A stretch of 64,000 nucleotides of DNA from Inquilinus sp042743185 (GTDB lineage Bacteria > Pseudomonadota > Alphaproteobacteria > DSM-16000 > Inquilinaceae), in assembly GCF_042743185.1 (NCBI RefSeq), contig NZ_JBHYMS010000002.1, positions 1 through 64,000 of the forward strand, given 5' to 3'. Below are positions 41,737 through 53,230 of the stretch, in pieces. A model generated the notes under the pieces. That model had not been told where the DNA came from, did no database searches, and saw only the letters and a list, made by a program, of their open reading frames with translations. Position 1 is the stretch's first letter, and every line of letters begins with the position of its first letter. The position numbers were made by a program, and so were the translations under genes.

Positions 41737-42642
41737 ATGTCCGACACATCTTCCGGTCGACCTTCCCGCTCCTCCGACGCCAACCCGCTGCGCAGCTGGC
41801 TGCGAGGCCTGTTGCGCGGCAAGAGCGAGGAGGACTGGCGCGAGACCATCGAGGAGCTGATCGAGGACGGCGACGAGGGCGAGGACGAGGCCTCGATCGC
41901 CCGGCACGAGCGCATGCTGCTGGGCAACATCCTGCGGCTGCGCGACCGCAGCGCCATCGATGTGATGGTGCCGCGGGCCGACATCGTCGGGGTCGAGGTC
42001 GACACGCCCCTGCCCGGCGTGCTCGATATCCTGGCGCGCGAGGCGCACAGCCGGATGCCGGTCTATCGCGACAACCTGGATGACGCGCTGGGCATGATCC
42101 ATGTCAAGGACGTGGTGGCGGCGCTGAGCCGGACCCGGGCCGGCGATGTCGACGCACCGAAGTCGCTGACCGAGATCCTGCGCCCGGTCCAGATCGTCGC
42201 ACCGTCGATGCCGGTGCTCGACCTCCTGCTGCAGATGCGCGAGAAGCGCCAGCACATGGCGCTGGTGATCGACGAGTTCGGCGGCATCGACGGGCTGATC
42301 ACGATCGAGGATCTGGTCGAGGAGATCGTCGGCGAGATCGAGGACGAGCACGACATCGACGAGCCGCCGCAGCTGGTCGAGAAGCCGGACGGCACGTTGA
42401 TCGCCGACGCCCGGCTGCCGATCGAGGCCTTCGAGGCCAAGGTCGGCACGGTGCTGGAGGAGGATGAGCGCGACGACATCGACACGCTCGGCGGCCTCGT
42501 CTTCGCGCTCGCCGGCCGGATCCCGGCGCGGGGCGAGCTGTTGACCCACCCCAAGGGATTCGAGTTCGAGGTGATCGATGCCGATCCGCGCCGGATCAAA
42601 CGCCTCCGCATCCGCCGCAAGGACGGCGCCGACGCTGCGTGA
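41737..42642 (+). CDS. CorC/HlyC-type CBS-domain protein
   Basis: The 301-residue protein has no membrane domain (unlike CNNM/HlyC long forms): an acidic N-terminus, RSAIDVMVPRADIVGVEVDTP (start of the CBS pair, about residues 70-205, with MPVYRDNLDDALGMIHVKDVV and LVIDEFGGIDGLITIEDLVEEIVGEI), and a C-terminal CorC_HlyC transporter-associated domain (about 215-295). Such proteins are linked with magnesium/cobalt efflux or membrane integrity; the 'hemolysin' name is historical. The lnt start codon lies 65 bases before its stop. Confidence 0.92.
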   Translation: MSDTSSGRPSRSSDANPLRSWLRGLLRGKSEEDWRETIEELIEDGDEGEDEASIARHERMLLGNILRLRDRSAIDVMVPRADIVGVEVDTPLPGVLDILAREAHSRMPVYRDNLDDALGMIHVKDVVAALSRTRAGDVDAPKSLTEILRPVQIVAPSMPVLDLLLQMREKRQHMALVIDEFGGIDGLITIEDLVEEIVGEIEDEHDIDEPPQLVEKPDGTLIADARLPIEAFEAKVGTVLEEDERDDIDTLGGLVFALAGRIPARGELLTHPKGFEFEVIDADPRRIKRLRIRRKDGADAA

Positions 42643-44212
42643 GGCGGCCGGGCCGCTGCCCGGCCATGGTATCGAACGCCTCGCCGCCCGCATCGCGGCC
42701 TTGAGCCGCTGGCGCCGCTTCGGCGCCGCCATCGGCCTCGGTGTCCTGGCCAGCCTGTCGGTGCCGCCGCTCTACGCCGCGCCGCTGCTGTGGCTGGCCT
42801 TTCCCGGCCTGTTCTGGCTGCTGGCCGGCGCCCGCAGCGGCCTGTCCGCTTTCCTGACCGGCTGGGCCTTCGGCTTCGGCTTCTTCGTGCCCGGGCTGTA
42901 CTGGGTGTCCTGGGCGCTGACCGTCGATCCGCGCTTCTTCTGGATGATCCCCTTCGCCATGGCCGGGCTGCCGGCGCTGCTGGGGATCTTCACCGGCCTC
43001 GCCGGGCTCGGCTTCCATGGGCTGCGCCGCGCCGGCTGGGGCGGCCCGCTGGCCCTGGCCGTCGCCTGGGGCTTGGCGGAATGGCTGCGCGGCCATGTCC
43101 TGACCGGCTTCCCCTGGAACCTGGTCGGCTACGCCTGGGTCGGATGGCTGCCGGTGCTGCAGGGCGTCTCGGTGATCGGCATCTACGGGCTGAGCGTCCT
43201 GACCGTGGCCGCCGCCACCCTGCCGGCGACGCTGGCCGGGCCGCGGCGCACCGGCTTGGCCGCCACGGCCGCCGGCATCGCCCTGTTCCTGGCGATCGCC
43301 GGCTGGGGCGCATTGCGGCTGGCCGGCGAGAGCAGCGTTACCCCCGTCTCCGGCGTCATTCTGCGCCTGGTGCAGCCGAACATCTCCCAGGCCGACAAAT
43401 GGTCCGGCGACAAGCGGATCGAGAACTTCAACAAGCAGCTGGCGATGTCGGCCGCGCCGGGGATCGAGCATGTCACCGCGGTGATCTGGTCCGAGACCGC
43501 GGTGCCCTTCACCCTGTCCTGGGAGCCGGAGGCGCAGAAGGCGCTCGGCGCGATCCTGCCGCCCGGCGCCCTGGCCCTGGTCGGCGCCACCCGGGCCACG
43601 CCCTATGGCACCGAGCCGCTCGAGGCCTGGAACAGCGTCTATGCGGTCGACCGCGCCGGCACCGTGCTCGCCACCTACGACAAGGCGCATCTGGTGCCGT
43701 TCGGCGAATACGTGCCGCTGCGCGGCCTGCTGGCGCCCTTCGGCATCGAGAAGATCACCGCCGGGTCGGTCGACTTCTCGCCCGGGCCGGGGCCGCGCAC
43801 CATCGACCTGCCCGGCCTGCCGCCGGTCAGCCCGCTGATCTGCTACGAGGCGATCTTCCCCGGCGCCGTGCTGGACCCCGCCGGCAAGCGGCCAGGCTGG
43901 CTGCTGAACGTCACCAATGACGGCTGGTACGGCATGACCAGCGGCCCGTACCAGCATTTCGCCATCGCCCGGACCCGTGCGGTGGAGGAGGGGCTGCCGC
44001 TGGTGCGCGCCGCCAACACCGGCATCAGCGGCGTGGTCGACGCCTATGGCCGGATCAGGGGCGAGATCGCTTTGGGCGAGGCCGGCATCCTCGACGCCCA
44101 CCTACCGGCAGCGCTGCCGGAGACGCCCTATGCCCGGTGGGGCGAGGCCGGATTCTGGCTGCTGCTGCTTCTGGGGCTGCTGGCCGGCCGAATGGGGCGT
44201 CCAGTGCGATAG
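42578..44212 (+). CDS. lnt: Apolipoprotein N-acyltransferase
   Basis: The 544-residue inner-membrane enzyme adds the third acyl chain to lipoproteins. About seven hydrophobic helices (residues 45-240) precede the periplasmic nitrilase-like domain with the catalytic triad visible as Glu in WSETAVPF, Lys in YDKAHLVPFGEYVPL and Cys in ICYEAIFP; a last helix closes the chain (WLLLLLGLLAG). The ATG used overlaps the corC-like gene by 65 bp; the conserved part begins about 40 residues in, and no better in-frame start was seen. Confidence 0.93.
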   Translation: MPIRAGSNASASAARTAPTLREAAGPLPGHGIERLAARIAALSRWRRFGAAIGLGVLASLSVPPLYAAPLLWLAFPGLFWLLAGARSGLSAFLTGWAFGFGFFVPGLYWVSWALTVDPRFFWMIPFAMAGLPALLGIFTGLAGLGFHGLRRAGWGGPLALAVAWGLAEWLRGHVLTGFPWNLVGYAWVGWLPVLQGVSVIGIYGLSVLTVAAATLPATLAGPRRTGLAATAAGIALFLAIAGWGALRLAGESSVTPVSGVILRLVQPNISQADKWSGDKRIENFNKQLAMSAAPGIEHVTAVIWSETAVPFTLSWEPEAQKALGAILPPGALALVGATRATPYGTEPLEAWNSVYAVDRAGTVLATYDKAHLVPFGEYVPLRGLLAPFGIEKITAGSVDFSPGPGPRTIDLPGLPPVSPLICYEAIFPGAVLDPAGKRPGWLLNVTNDGWYGMTSGPYQHFAIARTRAVEEGLPLVRAANTGISGVVDAYGRIRGEIALGEAGILDAHLPAALPETPYARWGEAGFWLLLLLGLLAGRMGRPVR

Positions 44213-44345
44213 GCCGTGCCGCCGAGGCCCGAAGCTCGGACGATTTCCGCCGGACTGCCTTGAAGTTGCCTGGGTTGGCGCATTAGGATGCGCGCCTCGC
44301 GAAATGATCGCACCCGGCCCCTTGCGAATTGCTGCGGAGTGATGT

Positions 44346-44819
44346 GTGGCCGCATCCGATGCACCGAAACGGCCCCGCGGTCGTCCTCGGAATGACGAAC
44401 CCAGCCCGCTCGACGTGTATATCGGCGGCCGCATCCGACTGCGGCGAACCCTTCTGGGGTACAGCCAGGCCAAGCTGGCGACGGCGATCGGCCTGACCTT
44501 CCAGCAGATCCAGAAATACGAGCACGGCTCGAACCGCATCGGCGCCAGCCGCCTGCACCAGCTGAGCCGGGTGCTGGAGGTGCCGGTCGACTTCTTCTTC
44601 GAGGATGCGCCCCCGGTCGACGGGCTGCCGGCGGCCGGCCTGGCCGAGGAGGCCGAGCCCTACGACGCCGGGCCCGACCCGATGCAGCGGCGTGAGACGC
44701 TGGAGCTGATCCGCGCCTATTACCGGGTCGAGGACCAGGCGACCCGGCGGCGCGTCCTGGACCTGCTCAAGGCCATGTCGGGGACCCGCGCCGAGGAGGG
44801 CGGCACCGACGCCGGCTGA
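44346..44819 (+). CDS. XRE-family helix-turn-helix regulator upstream of metK
   Basis: The 157-residue protein has an XRE HTH (VYIGGRIRLRRTLLGYSQAKLATAIGLTFQQIQKYEHGSNRI, residues about 25-70) followed by LHQLSRVLEVPVDFFFEDAP, a hallmark of a regulator widely conserved in alphaproteobacteria between lnt and metK. The C-terminal 70 residues are acidic, then helical. Its targets are not known; a role in methionine/SAM control is suggested only by position. The GTG start has GGAG upstream. Confidence 0.9.
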   Translation: MAASDAPKRPRGRPRNDEPSPLDVYIGGRIRLRRTLLGYSQAKLATAIGLTFQQIQKYEHGSNRIGASRLHQLSRVLEVPVDFFFEDAPPVDGLPAAGLAEEAEPYDAGPDPMQRRETLELIRAYYRVEDQATRRRVLDLLKAMSGTRAEEGGTDAG

Positions 44820-44924
44820 CTCCCGAACGGCACCGTACTTGACCGCGCCTCCGACCCTTGCGAAAAAGCTCGGTCGCCGCCGCACGACGTTTTCCACCAT
44901 TCCCAGCGCAGCCAGGGGTTCGAC

Positions 44925-46091
<1,167 letters not shown>

Positions 46092-46095
46092 TCCA

Positions 46096-46803
46096 ATGAC
46101 CGAACCGGACGGCGGCGCCGAAAAGCGCCGCCACTTCCACGGCCGGCGCCATGGGCGAAAGCTCCGCGCCGGCCGCGCTGCTTTGATCGACACGCTGCTG
46201 CCGCGGCTGACGGTGGCGCTGCCCGAGCACGGCGGCGCGCTGGACCCGGCCACGCTGTTCCCGCGCCCGCCGCGCGAGCTGTGGGTCGAGATCGGCTTCG
46301 GCGCCGGCGAGCATCTGGCCTGGCAGGCGGCGCACCGCCCCGATGTCGGCTTCATCGGCTGCGAGCCCTTCATCAACGGCATGGCGACGCTGCTGGCGGC
46401 GGTGGAGCGCGACGGCCTGGACATGGTCCGGCTCTGGCCGGACGACGCGCGGCCGCTCTTGGACCGGCTGCCGGACGGCTCGGTCGGCCGTCTCTTCCTG
46501 CTGTTCGCCGACCCCTGGCCGAAGCTGCGCCACCACAACCGCCGCTTCATCCAGGACGACACCGTGGCCGACCTGGCCCGGCTGCTGAAGGACGGCGGCG
46601 AGCTGCGCATCGCCACCGACGACGCGCCGCTGCTCGACTGGTCGCTGGAGCGCGTCCGCCGCAACCCGGCCTTCGCCTGGACCGCCGAGGGTCCGGCCGA
46701 CTGGCGCGAGCGGACGGCCGATTGGCCGCCGACCCGCTACGAGGAGAAGGCCCTGCACGGCCGGCCCTACTACCTGCGCTTCCGCCGCCGGCCGCGGGGA
46801 TAG
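46096..46803 (+). CDS. trmB: tRNA (guanine-N7-)-methyltransferase
   Basis: The 235-residue SAM-dependent enzyme makes m7G46 in tRNA. It begins RRHFHGRRHGRKLRAGR, then LWVEIGFGAGEHLAWQA (SAM motif I), FIGCEPFINGMATLL, FLLFADPWPKLRHHNRRFI (the catalytic/tRNA-binding motif) and the C-terminal TRYEEKALHGRPYY. In most alphaproteobacteria rimP follows directly; here 9.3 kb lie between. Confidence 0.95.
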   Translation: MTEPDGGAEKRRHFHGRRHGRKLRAGRAALIDTLLPRLTVALPEHGGALDPATLFPRPPRELWVEIGFGAGEHLAWQAAHRPDVGFIGCEPFINGMATLLAAVERDGLDMVRLWPDDARPLLDRLPDGSVGRLFLLFADPWPKLRHHNRRFIQDDTVADLARLLKDGGELRIATDDAPLLDWSLERVRRNPAFAWTAEGPADWRERTADWPPTRYEEKALHGRPYYLRFRRRPRG

Positions 46804-46855
46804 CGGCACTGCATCAGCGAACGCGACTCATACCAGCGGCCTGAACTATAGACCT

Positions 46856-46936
46856 GTCATGGCGAGCCCCAAGGGGCGTGGCCATCCAGCGGCACCGGCC
46901 CCTGGATGGCCACGGCGCTGCGCGCCTCGCCATGAC
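46856..46936. repeat. Palindromic interspersed repeat after trmB
   Basis: Outer arms GTCATGGCGAG (46856-46866) and CTCGCCATGAC (46926-46936) are perfect 11-bp complements, and inner arms CGTGGCCATCCAG (46877-46889) and CTGGATGGCCACG (46902-46914) are perfect 13-bp complements. This is the 'gtcatggcgag...gtggccatcc' type of dispersed repeat. It marks the left edge of the insert between trmB and rimP. The rest of 46804-47028 shows no gene. Confidence 0.8.
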
Positions 46937-47028
46937 GATGGAGAGCCTGAGAGTCGAACTCGAAGATTCGGATATAGTGGTATCGAACTGGCCCAGTCGC
47001 GCTTCACCGATCTTGTGCGAGGTGCCCG

Positions 47029-47310
47029 ATGACCGAGTTCGAGACCTTCGACAGCGTGTGGGACGCCATCGCCGACACGCCCGAGGAAGCGGCCAATCTG
47101 CGGACCCGCGCGGAACTGATGATGAAGATCGCCGAGATCCTCAAAGAAAAGGGCTGGACGCAGGCCGAAGCGGCGACGCATTGCGGCGTGACCCAGCCGC
47201 GGATCAACGATCTGCTGCGCGGGCGCGTTTCGCGCTTCTCCCTGGATGCCCTGGTGAACATCGCGACCGCCCTCGGCCGCCGCGTTCATGTCGAGCTGGA
47301 CGCCGCGTAG
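47029..47310 (+). CDS. Small XRE-family regulator, antitoxin-like
   Basis: The 93-residue protein is an HTH protein of the HigA-like antitoxin type (ELMMKIAEILKEKGWTQAEA, ATHCGVTQPRINDLLRGRVSRFSLDALVNIATALGRRVHVEL as recognition helix and following strands). Such proteins usually follow a RelE-type toxin gene, but only 92 non-coding bases lie between the repeat and this start, so it is a solitary copy. GAGGTG precedes the ATG. It converges with the sugar ABC permease gene (7-bp gap). Confidence 0.85.
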   Translation: MTEFETFDSVWDAIADTPEEAANLRTRAELMMKIAEILKEKGWTQAEAATHCGVTQPRINDLLRGRVSRFSLDALVNIATALGRRVHVELDAA

Positions 47311-47317
47311 CCGGCGG

Positions 47318-48130
47318 CTACTCCTTGGTCGCTCCCGCCATCATGCCGCTCATGAAGAAGCGCTGCAGGGCGATGAACAGCGCCAGGATCGGCAGGCTGG
47401 ACAGCACCGCCATGGCCAGGAGGCGCGGCCAGTCGATATCCCACTGGCCGACGTAGTTGGCCAGCGCCAGCTGCACGGTCCAGCGCGACTGGTCGTTCAC
47501 CACCAGGAACGGCCACAGATAGTCGTTCCAGCGCCAGACGAAGGTGAAGGCGGCCAGCGTGGCGATCGCCGGCTTGCACAGCGGCACCACGATGCGCCAC
47601 AGGATGCGCCATTCGCTGGTGCCGTCGATCCGCGCCGCCTCCAGGAGGCTGTCCGGGATGCCGCGCATGTATTGCCGCATCAGGAACACGCCGGTCGGCG
47701 TCGCCGCGGGCGGGATGATCAGCCCCCACAGGCTGTCCAGGAGGCCGAGCCCCTTCAGCACCATGAACATCGGGATCAGCACGACCTGCAGCGGGATCAT
47801 CATGGTCGCCATGATCAGCATGAAGCACAGCCCGTCGCCCGGGAACCGGTACTTCGACAGGGCGAAGCCGGCCATGATGCTGATCACCACCGACAGGATG
47901 CTGGACCCGACCGCGACCACGGCGGAGTTGGCGAAGAACAGGTCGAAGCGCGCGGCGCCGAGGGCGCTGGCGAAATTGTCGAGCGTCCAGTGCTGCGGCA
48001 GCAGCGTCGGCGGCCAGGCGAAGATCTCCATCGGCGGCTTCAGCGAGCTCGCCGCGATCCACAGCGGCGGGAACAGGAAGAACAGCAGGACCAGGGTGAC
48101 GAGGCCGCCCCTGAGGCTTTTCGCGCCCAT
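47318..48130 (-). CDS. Sugar ABC transporter permease, MalG type
   Basis: The 270-residue inner-membrane protein has six predicted helices and the permease signature EAARIDGTSEWRILWRIVVPL (EAA loop), with the N-terminal FPPLWIAASSLKPPMEIF typical for MalG/UgpE-type (CUT1) permeases. It is the last gene of the seven-gene operon and pairs with the MalF-type permease just upstream (2-bp gap). Confidence 0.93.
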   Translation of the reverse strand: MGAKSLRGGLVTLVLLFFLFPPLWIAASSLKPPMEIFAWPPTLLPQHWTLDNFASALGAARFDLFFANSAVVAVGSSILSVVISIMAGFALSKYRFPGDGLCFMLIMATMMIPLQVVLIPMFMVLKGLGLLDSLWGLIIPPAATPTGVFLMRQYMRGIPDSLLEAARIDGTSEWRILWRIVVPLCKPAIATLAAFTFVWRWNDYLWPFLVVNDQSRWTVQLALANYVGQWDIDWPRLLAMAVLSSLPILALFIALQRFFMSGMMAGATKE

Positions 48131-48132
48131 GC

Positions 48133-49080
48133 TCAGCGCTCCTTCGCCATGCGCAGCTGCAGCACCGTCAGCGCCATCAGGATGGCGAACAGCGCCATCG
48201 ACTGGGCGGCGGCGAAGCCGGCCGAGGCCGGCTTGGTGAAGCCGGTCTCGTAGATCGCCTGGATCAGGTAGACCGTCGCCCGGCCGGGGCCGCCATGGGT
48301 CAGCGACACCACCACTTCATAGACCTTGAAGGCCTCGACCGAGGCGAGGACCAGGGCGATCAGCATGGTCGGGCGCAACAGGGGCAGGGTGATGCGGCGG
48401 AACATCCGCCAGGGCGACGCGGCGTCGATCGCCGCCGCCTCGTAATAGTCGCCGGGGATCATCATCAGCCCGGCGATGAAGATCATCATGTAGAAGCCGG
48501 CATTGGCCCAGACCCAGACGAAGACCAGCGCCGCCTGGGCCAGCAGCTCGTTCTCCAGCCACGGCACCGGGGCGATGCCGGCAAGATCGAGCACGAAGTT
48601 GATCAGGCCCGAGTTGTAGCCGAGCAGCCACTTCCAGACGATGCCGACGATCAAGAGGCTGGTCATGTAGGGGAAGAACACCACGGCGCGGATCGCGCCG
48701 ACGCCGCGGAACGGGCGGGCCAGCAGCAGGGCGAGGGCGAGCGACACCGCGATCACCAGCGGCACCGCCACGCAGACGAAGCCGACCGTCTTGATCAGCG
48801 TGCCGGTGAATTCCGGGTCGCTCGCCAGCGCCAGGTAGTTGTCGAGCCCGACGAAGACCGGATGCGTGGCGGGCGCGCGCGGCGCCACCACCAGTCCGCG
48901 CTTGAAGAAGGAGGTCCAGAAGCCCTGGACCAGCGGGAACAGCGTGAAGACGGCGAGAAGCAGCAGCGTCGGCGCGACCAGCGCATAGGGGAACAGCCGC
49001 GCCCCCAGCCCGCGGCCCGCCGCGCCGTCCCGGTCGGGGCGCGCCGCGCCCCGACCCGCCGTCCCAAGCAGACTGGTCAT
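48133..49080 (-). CDS. Sugar ABC transporter permease, MalF type
   Basis: The 315-residue protein has an N-terminal cytoplasmic stretch of about 25 residues, six or seven membrane helices and the EAA loop YEAAAIDAASPWRMFRRITLPLL. It matches MalF/UgpA-type CUT1 permeases for oligosaccharides. Its start overlaps the stop of the binding-protein gene by four bases, so expression is coupled. Confidence 0.93.
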   Translation of the reverse strand: MTSLLGTAGRGAARPDRDGAAGRGLGARLFPYALVAPTLLLLAVFTLFPLVQGFWTSFFKRGLVVAPRAPATHPVFVGLDNYLALASDPEFTGTLIKTVGFVCVAVPLVIAVSLALALLLARPFRGVGAIRAVVFFPYMTSLLIVGIVWKWLLGYNSGLINFVLDLAGIAPVPWLENELLAQAALVFVWVWANAGFYMMIFIAGLMMIPGDYYEAAAIDAASPWRMFRRITLPLLRPTMLIALVLASVEAFKVYEVVVSLTHGGPGRATVYLIQAIYETGFTKPASAGFAAAQSMALFAILMALTVLQLRMAKER

Positions 49081-50321
49081 TGCTCAGCCTTCAACGAGTC
49101 CTCGGCGGCCTTGGCGATGATGTCCATCGCCTGGGCCGATGTGATCTGCCCGGCCACGCGCTGGATCACCGCCTGCTTGATCGGGTCCCAGACATACTGC
49201 ATCGCCGGGTTGCCCTGGTCGGTGCCGGCATAGAGCGGGCTGTCGGCCAGCTCCTTCTGCAGCGCCGCCAGCGCGGCGCTGGCCCTGGCGTCGCCGTAGT
49301 CGACCGGGCCGGTCTTCAGGCTGGCCGGGATCATCATCAGCGGCGCCGCATATTTGGCCTGCACCTCCGGCGTCGAGAACCAGCGCAGCACCTCGAGCGC
49401 CTCGTCGACATGCTCGCCGGTGTTGAAGGCGATGATGTAGTCGCCGCCGACCACGCTGGAAGCCACCTCGCCATGCGGCGTCGGCCCGGCCTGCCAGGCG
49501 AAGCCGGCATCCGTCACCAGGCTGCTGATCTGCCAGCTGCCCGACATCCAGGCCACCGCCTGGCCGTGCAGGAACAGCTGCTTCGGGTTGTCGGCGCTGG
49601 ACCCCTTCCACAGCCCCGGCGGCATGTGGGTCTCGGTGATCTTGACGAAGTCGTCGAGGATCTGGGCGCCGCGCGCCGTGTCCAGCACCACCTTGTAGGG
49701 CGGCGCCTCGCTGAAGACGTGCTGGCCGTTGTGGTAGAGATAGGTGATCCAGCGGCTGGCCGAGACATCCCAGACCAGCGGGTAGCGGATTCCCGCCTTC
49801 TCCGACACCGCCTTGGTCGCGGCCAGGAACTCGTCCCAGGTCCAGCCCTTGGCCGGGTCGGGGATCGCCACCCCCGCCTTCCGGAAGGCGTCGGCGTTGA
49901 GGAAGATGCCGGTGGCGGTGACATCGAGCGGCGCCGCGATGATCTGGTCGCCCAGCTGCGCGCCGGTGGCCCAGGCCTGCACGAACTGGTCGAGATAATC
50001 CTTGCCGAAATCCGGCGCGAGGTCGGTCAGGAAGGGCCGGATCACCGGCCGCATGCTGGTGGTCTTGGCGAGGTCCGGCGCGGTGCCGGAGGCCGCGCCC
50101 TGGGCCAGCTTCTGGTCGTAGCCGTCATAGGGGACGAGCTGCAGCTTGAAGGTGGTGTCGGGGTGCTGCGCCGTGTATTCGGCCAGGAGGCTGCGCAGCA
50201 CCTGCTCCTCCTTGTCGCTGTTGGTGGTCCACATCACCGTCAGCTCCGCCGCCATGGCCGAGCCGGCCATGGCCGTGAGCGCGGCGCCGACCAGAAGCGC
50301 GGTGCGGATGGGTCGCGTCAT
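49077..50321 (-). CDS. Periplasmic sugar-binding protein of the ABC transporter
   Basis: The 414-residue protein begins with a signal peptide (RTALLVGAALTAMAGSAMA) followed by a family 1 extracellular binding domain: ELTVMWTTNSDKEEQVLRSLL, YDGYDQKLAQGAASGTAPDLA, GWTWDEFLAATKAV, SGSWQ and GGDYIIAFNTGEHVDEALEVL. These are CUT1 oligosaccharide-binding features. GGAGG lies eight bases before the ATG. The sugar is not evident from sequence; the adjacent GH28-like enzyme suggests pectic oligomers. Confidence 0.9.
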   Translation of the reverse strand: MTRPIRTALLVGAALTAMAGSAMAAELTVMWTTNSDKEEQVLRSLLAEYTAQHPDTTFKLQLVPYDGYDQKLAQGAASGTAPDLAKTTSMRPVIRPFLTDLAPDFGKDYLDQFVQAWATGAQLGDQIIAAPLDVTATGIFLNADAFRKAGVAIPDPAKGWTWDEFLAATKAVSEKAGIRYPLVWDVSASRWITYLYHNGQHVFSEAPPYKVVLDTARGAQILDDFVKITETHMPPGLWKGSSADNPKQLFLHGQAVAWMSGSWQISSLVTDAGFAWQAGPTPHGEVASSVVGGDYIIAFNTGEHVDEALEVLRWFSTPEVQAKYAAPLMMIPASLKTGPVDYGDARASAALAALQKELADSPLYAGTDQGNPAMQYVWDPIKQAVIQRVAGQITSAQAMDIIAKAAEDSLKAEQ

Positions 50322-50347
50322 CTCGATTGCCTCCCGTTGCGGCCGGT

Positions 50348-52125
50348 TCACGGCCTTTGGTGATCCCCCGCCTCGCCGGCGAGGACCTGCGATGCGAATT
50401 CCAGCGCCACCCCGGCCGGCACGCCGCTCCAGCCCTGCAGCAGCGAGCCGCGGCCGAAGGGCGGGCTGAAATATTCGACGGCGCCGAGCCAGCCGTTCTC
50501 CAGGCAGCTCTCCCACCAGCGCAGCAGCGGGTAGCGCCAGCCCGGCAGGCCGCGGCGCAGCAGCTCGCGCGCCAGCACGCCGTCCCAGTAGGGCCAGTCG
50601 GAGCCGTTGTGGTAGCGGAAGGCGAAGGCCGATTTGGCCCGGGTGTCGCGCCGCCGCTTGTAGGGCGGGAAGGCGCAGAGCACGCCCCAGTCGCCATAGG
50701 GCTGGTCGGCATTGGCGCCGCTGTAGAGCCAGCGCTGCATCGCCTTCAGCGTCGCCCCGGCCCGGTCCGCCGTCAGCGCGTCGGAGCGCAGCAGCGTCAG
50801 GCTGTCGATGGCGAGGTGGTCCTCGGTGAAGCCGTCGTCGTTGCGGTATTCGGCGCACCAGCCGCGGTCGGCCAGCCACAGCCGCCGGCCGATCGCCTCT
50901 CGGGCCCGGGCGGCGACCTCCGCCGCCTCGGCCGCGAGGCCAGGGTCGCGGTCGCGGCCGAGCCCGGCGACGGCATCGAGCGCGCCCACCCACAGGCCGA
51001 GGTCATAGGCGACCAGCCCCTGGCGGTACACGTTGTCGGCCCAGTCGCGCTCGTGGTTCGGCTTCACCGGCAGCCCGTCGCCGGCTTCGTCGAAGCCGCG
51101 GTAGCGGGCGTAGATCGTGCGGATCAGCGGCCAGTGCCGCTCCGCCGGGCCGCTGTCGCCGGTGGCACGGACATAATCGGCGATCATCAGGATGAAGCAG
51201 AGCGGGCTGTCGAAATGGTCGCTCCACCAGTCGCCCGGCCGCAGATGCTCGCGCGAGATGAAGGGGTCGGTGCGCCGGAACACCTCCCAGGCGACGGATT
51301 GCTGCGGTCCGGACAGGATCACCGCGCTCGGCGCCTCGCCGTCCGGCTGGATCCCTGCCGCGAGCATGTCGATCTCGTCCCGCACCGCCTCCGGCGCCAG
51401 GGCCAGCAGCGGCTGCACCGTCCAGTAGCCGTCGCGGTAATAGGTCCGGGCCGGGGCGGAATAGGCCTGGCCGGCGGCGAGACCGGCGAAGCGGCCGGCC
51501 GGGTCGCGGCGGATGCTCGACAGCGCGGCATGCGCGCCCTGCTGCACCATGCTGCGCAGCACCGGATCGGCCGAGGGCAGGCGGTCGGTGGCGCGGATAT
51601 GGGCTTCGGCCTCGGCCATGATCGCCGCGGCAGAAAGCGCCAGCGCCGCCTCGGCCTCCGCCCGGTCGGCACCGGCAGCGACGACCAGGTCGCCGCCGCG
51701 CGGCTGCAGCACCACGCAGCCCCAGGGCAGGTCGACGATGCGGCGCCCGCCGTCGCGTCGGACCGAGCCGGGCCGGCCGGCATCGCGGTGCCACCAGGCG
51801 CAGCGCGGCGCCGGCGTCACCCGCGCCGCATCGGCCACGCCGCGCAGCAGCAGCGCCGGCGCGCTCTGCGCCACATGCAGCGACCAGCCGGCTCCTTCCG
51901 CCCGGTTCGGGCCGTAGGTCACCGGCCCGGGCAGCACGCCGAGCGACAGCGTGGCGAGATGCCCGGCGCCCCAGATCGACACGCTGAGCCGGCCGTCCGG
52001 CAGCAGGTCGCCCTGCAGCCGCGGCGCCATGAAGGGCAGATGCACCGGCGCCTCGGCCCGCAGCAGCCCGCTGGCGAGCGGCGCCAGGGGCGCGGCCGGA
52101 CGATCGAACTCGACGGCGACCATGG

Positions 52126-52129
<4 letters not shown>
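50348..52129 (-). CDS. Six-hairpin-type glycosidase-like protein, unclassified
   Basis: The 593-residue protein has no signal peptide and so acts in the cytoplasm. An N-terminal beta-rich part (to about residue 190) precedes an alpha/alpha toroid of the amylo-alpha-1,6-glucosidase/GH63 kind, recognised by RTYYRDGYWTVQPLLAL, DWADNVYRQGLVAYDLGLW, RYHNGSDWPYWDGVLA and the C-terminal YFSPPFGRGSLLQGWSG. The acidic residues in the YYRDGYW and DWAD motifs are likely catalytic. I cannot place it in a defined GH family. It overlaps the ATPase gene by GTGA, so it should cut the sugar after import. An ATG two codons in is an alternative start. Confidence 0.7.
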
Positions 52130-53226
<1,097 letters not shown>

Positions 53227-53230
53227 TCCG

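Noticed and set aside
44820..44924. SAM- or SAH-type riboswitch before metK
   Set aside because: The 105-base gap was read for the conserved motifs of SAM-II and SAM/SAH types; none was recognised and no terminator or sequestering stem is evident.
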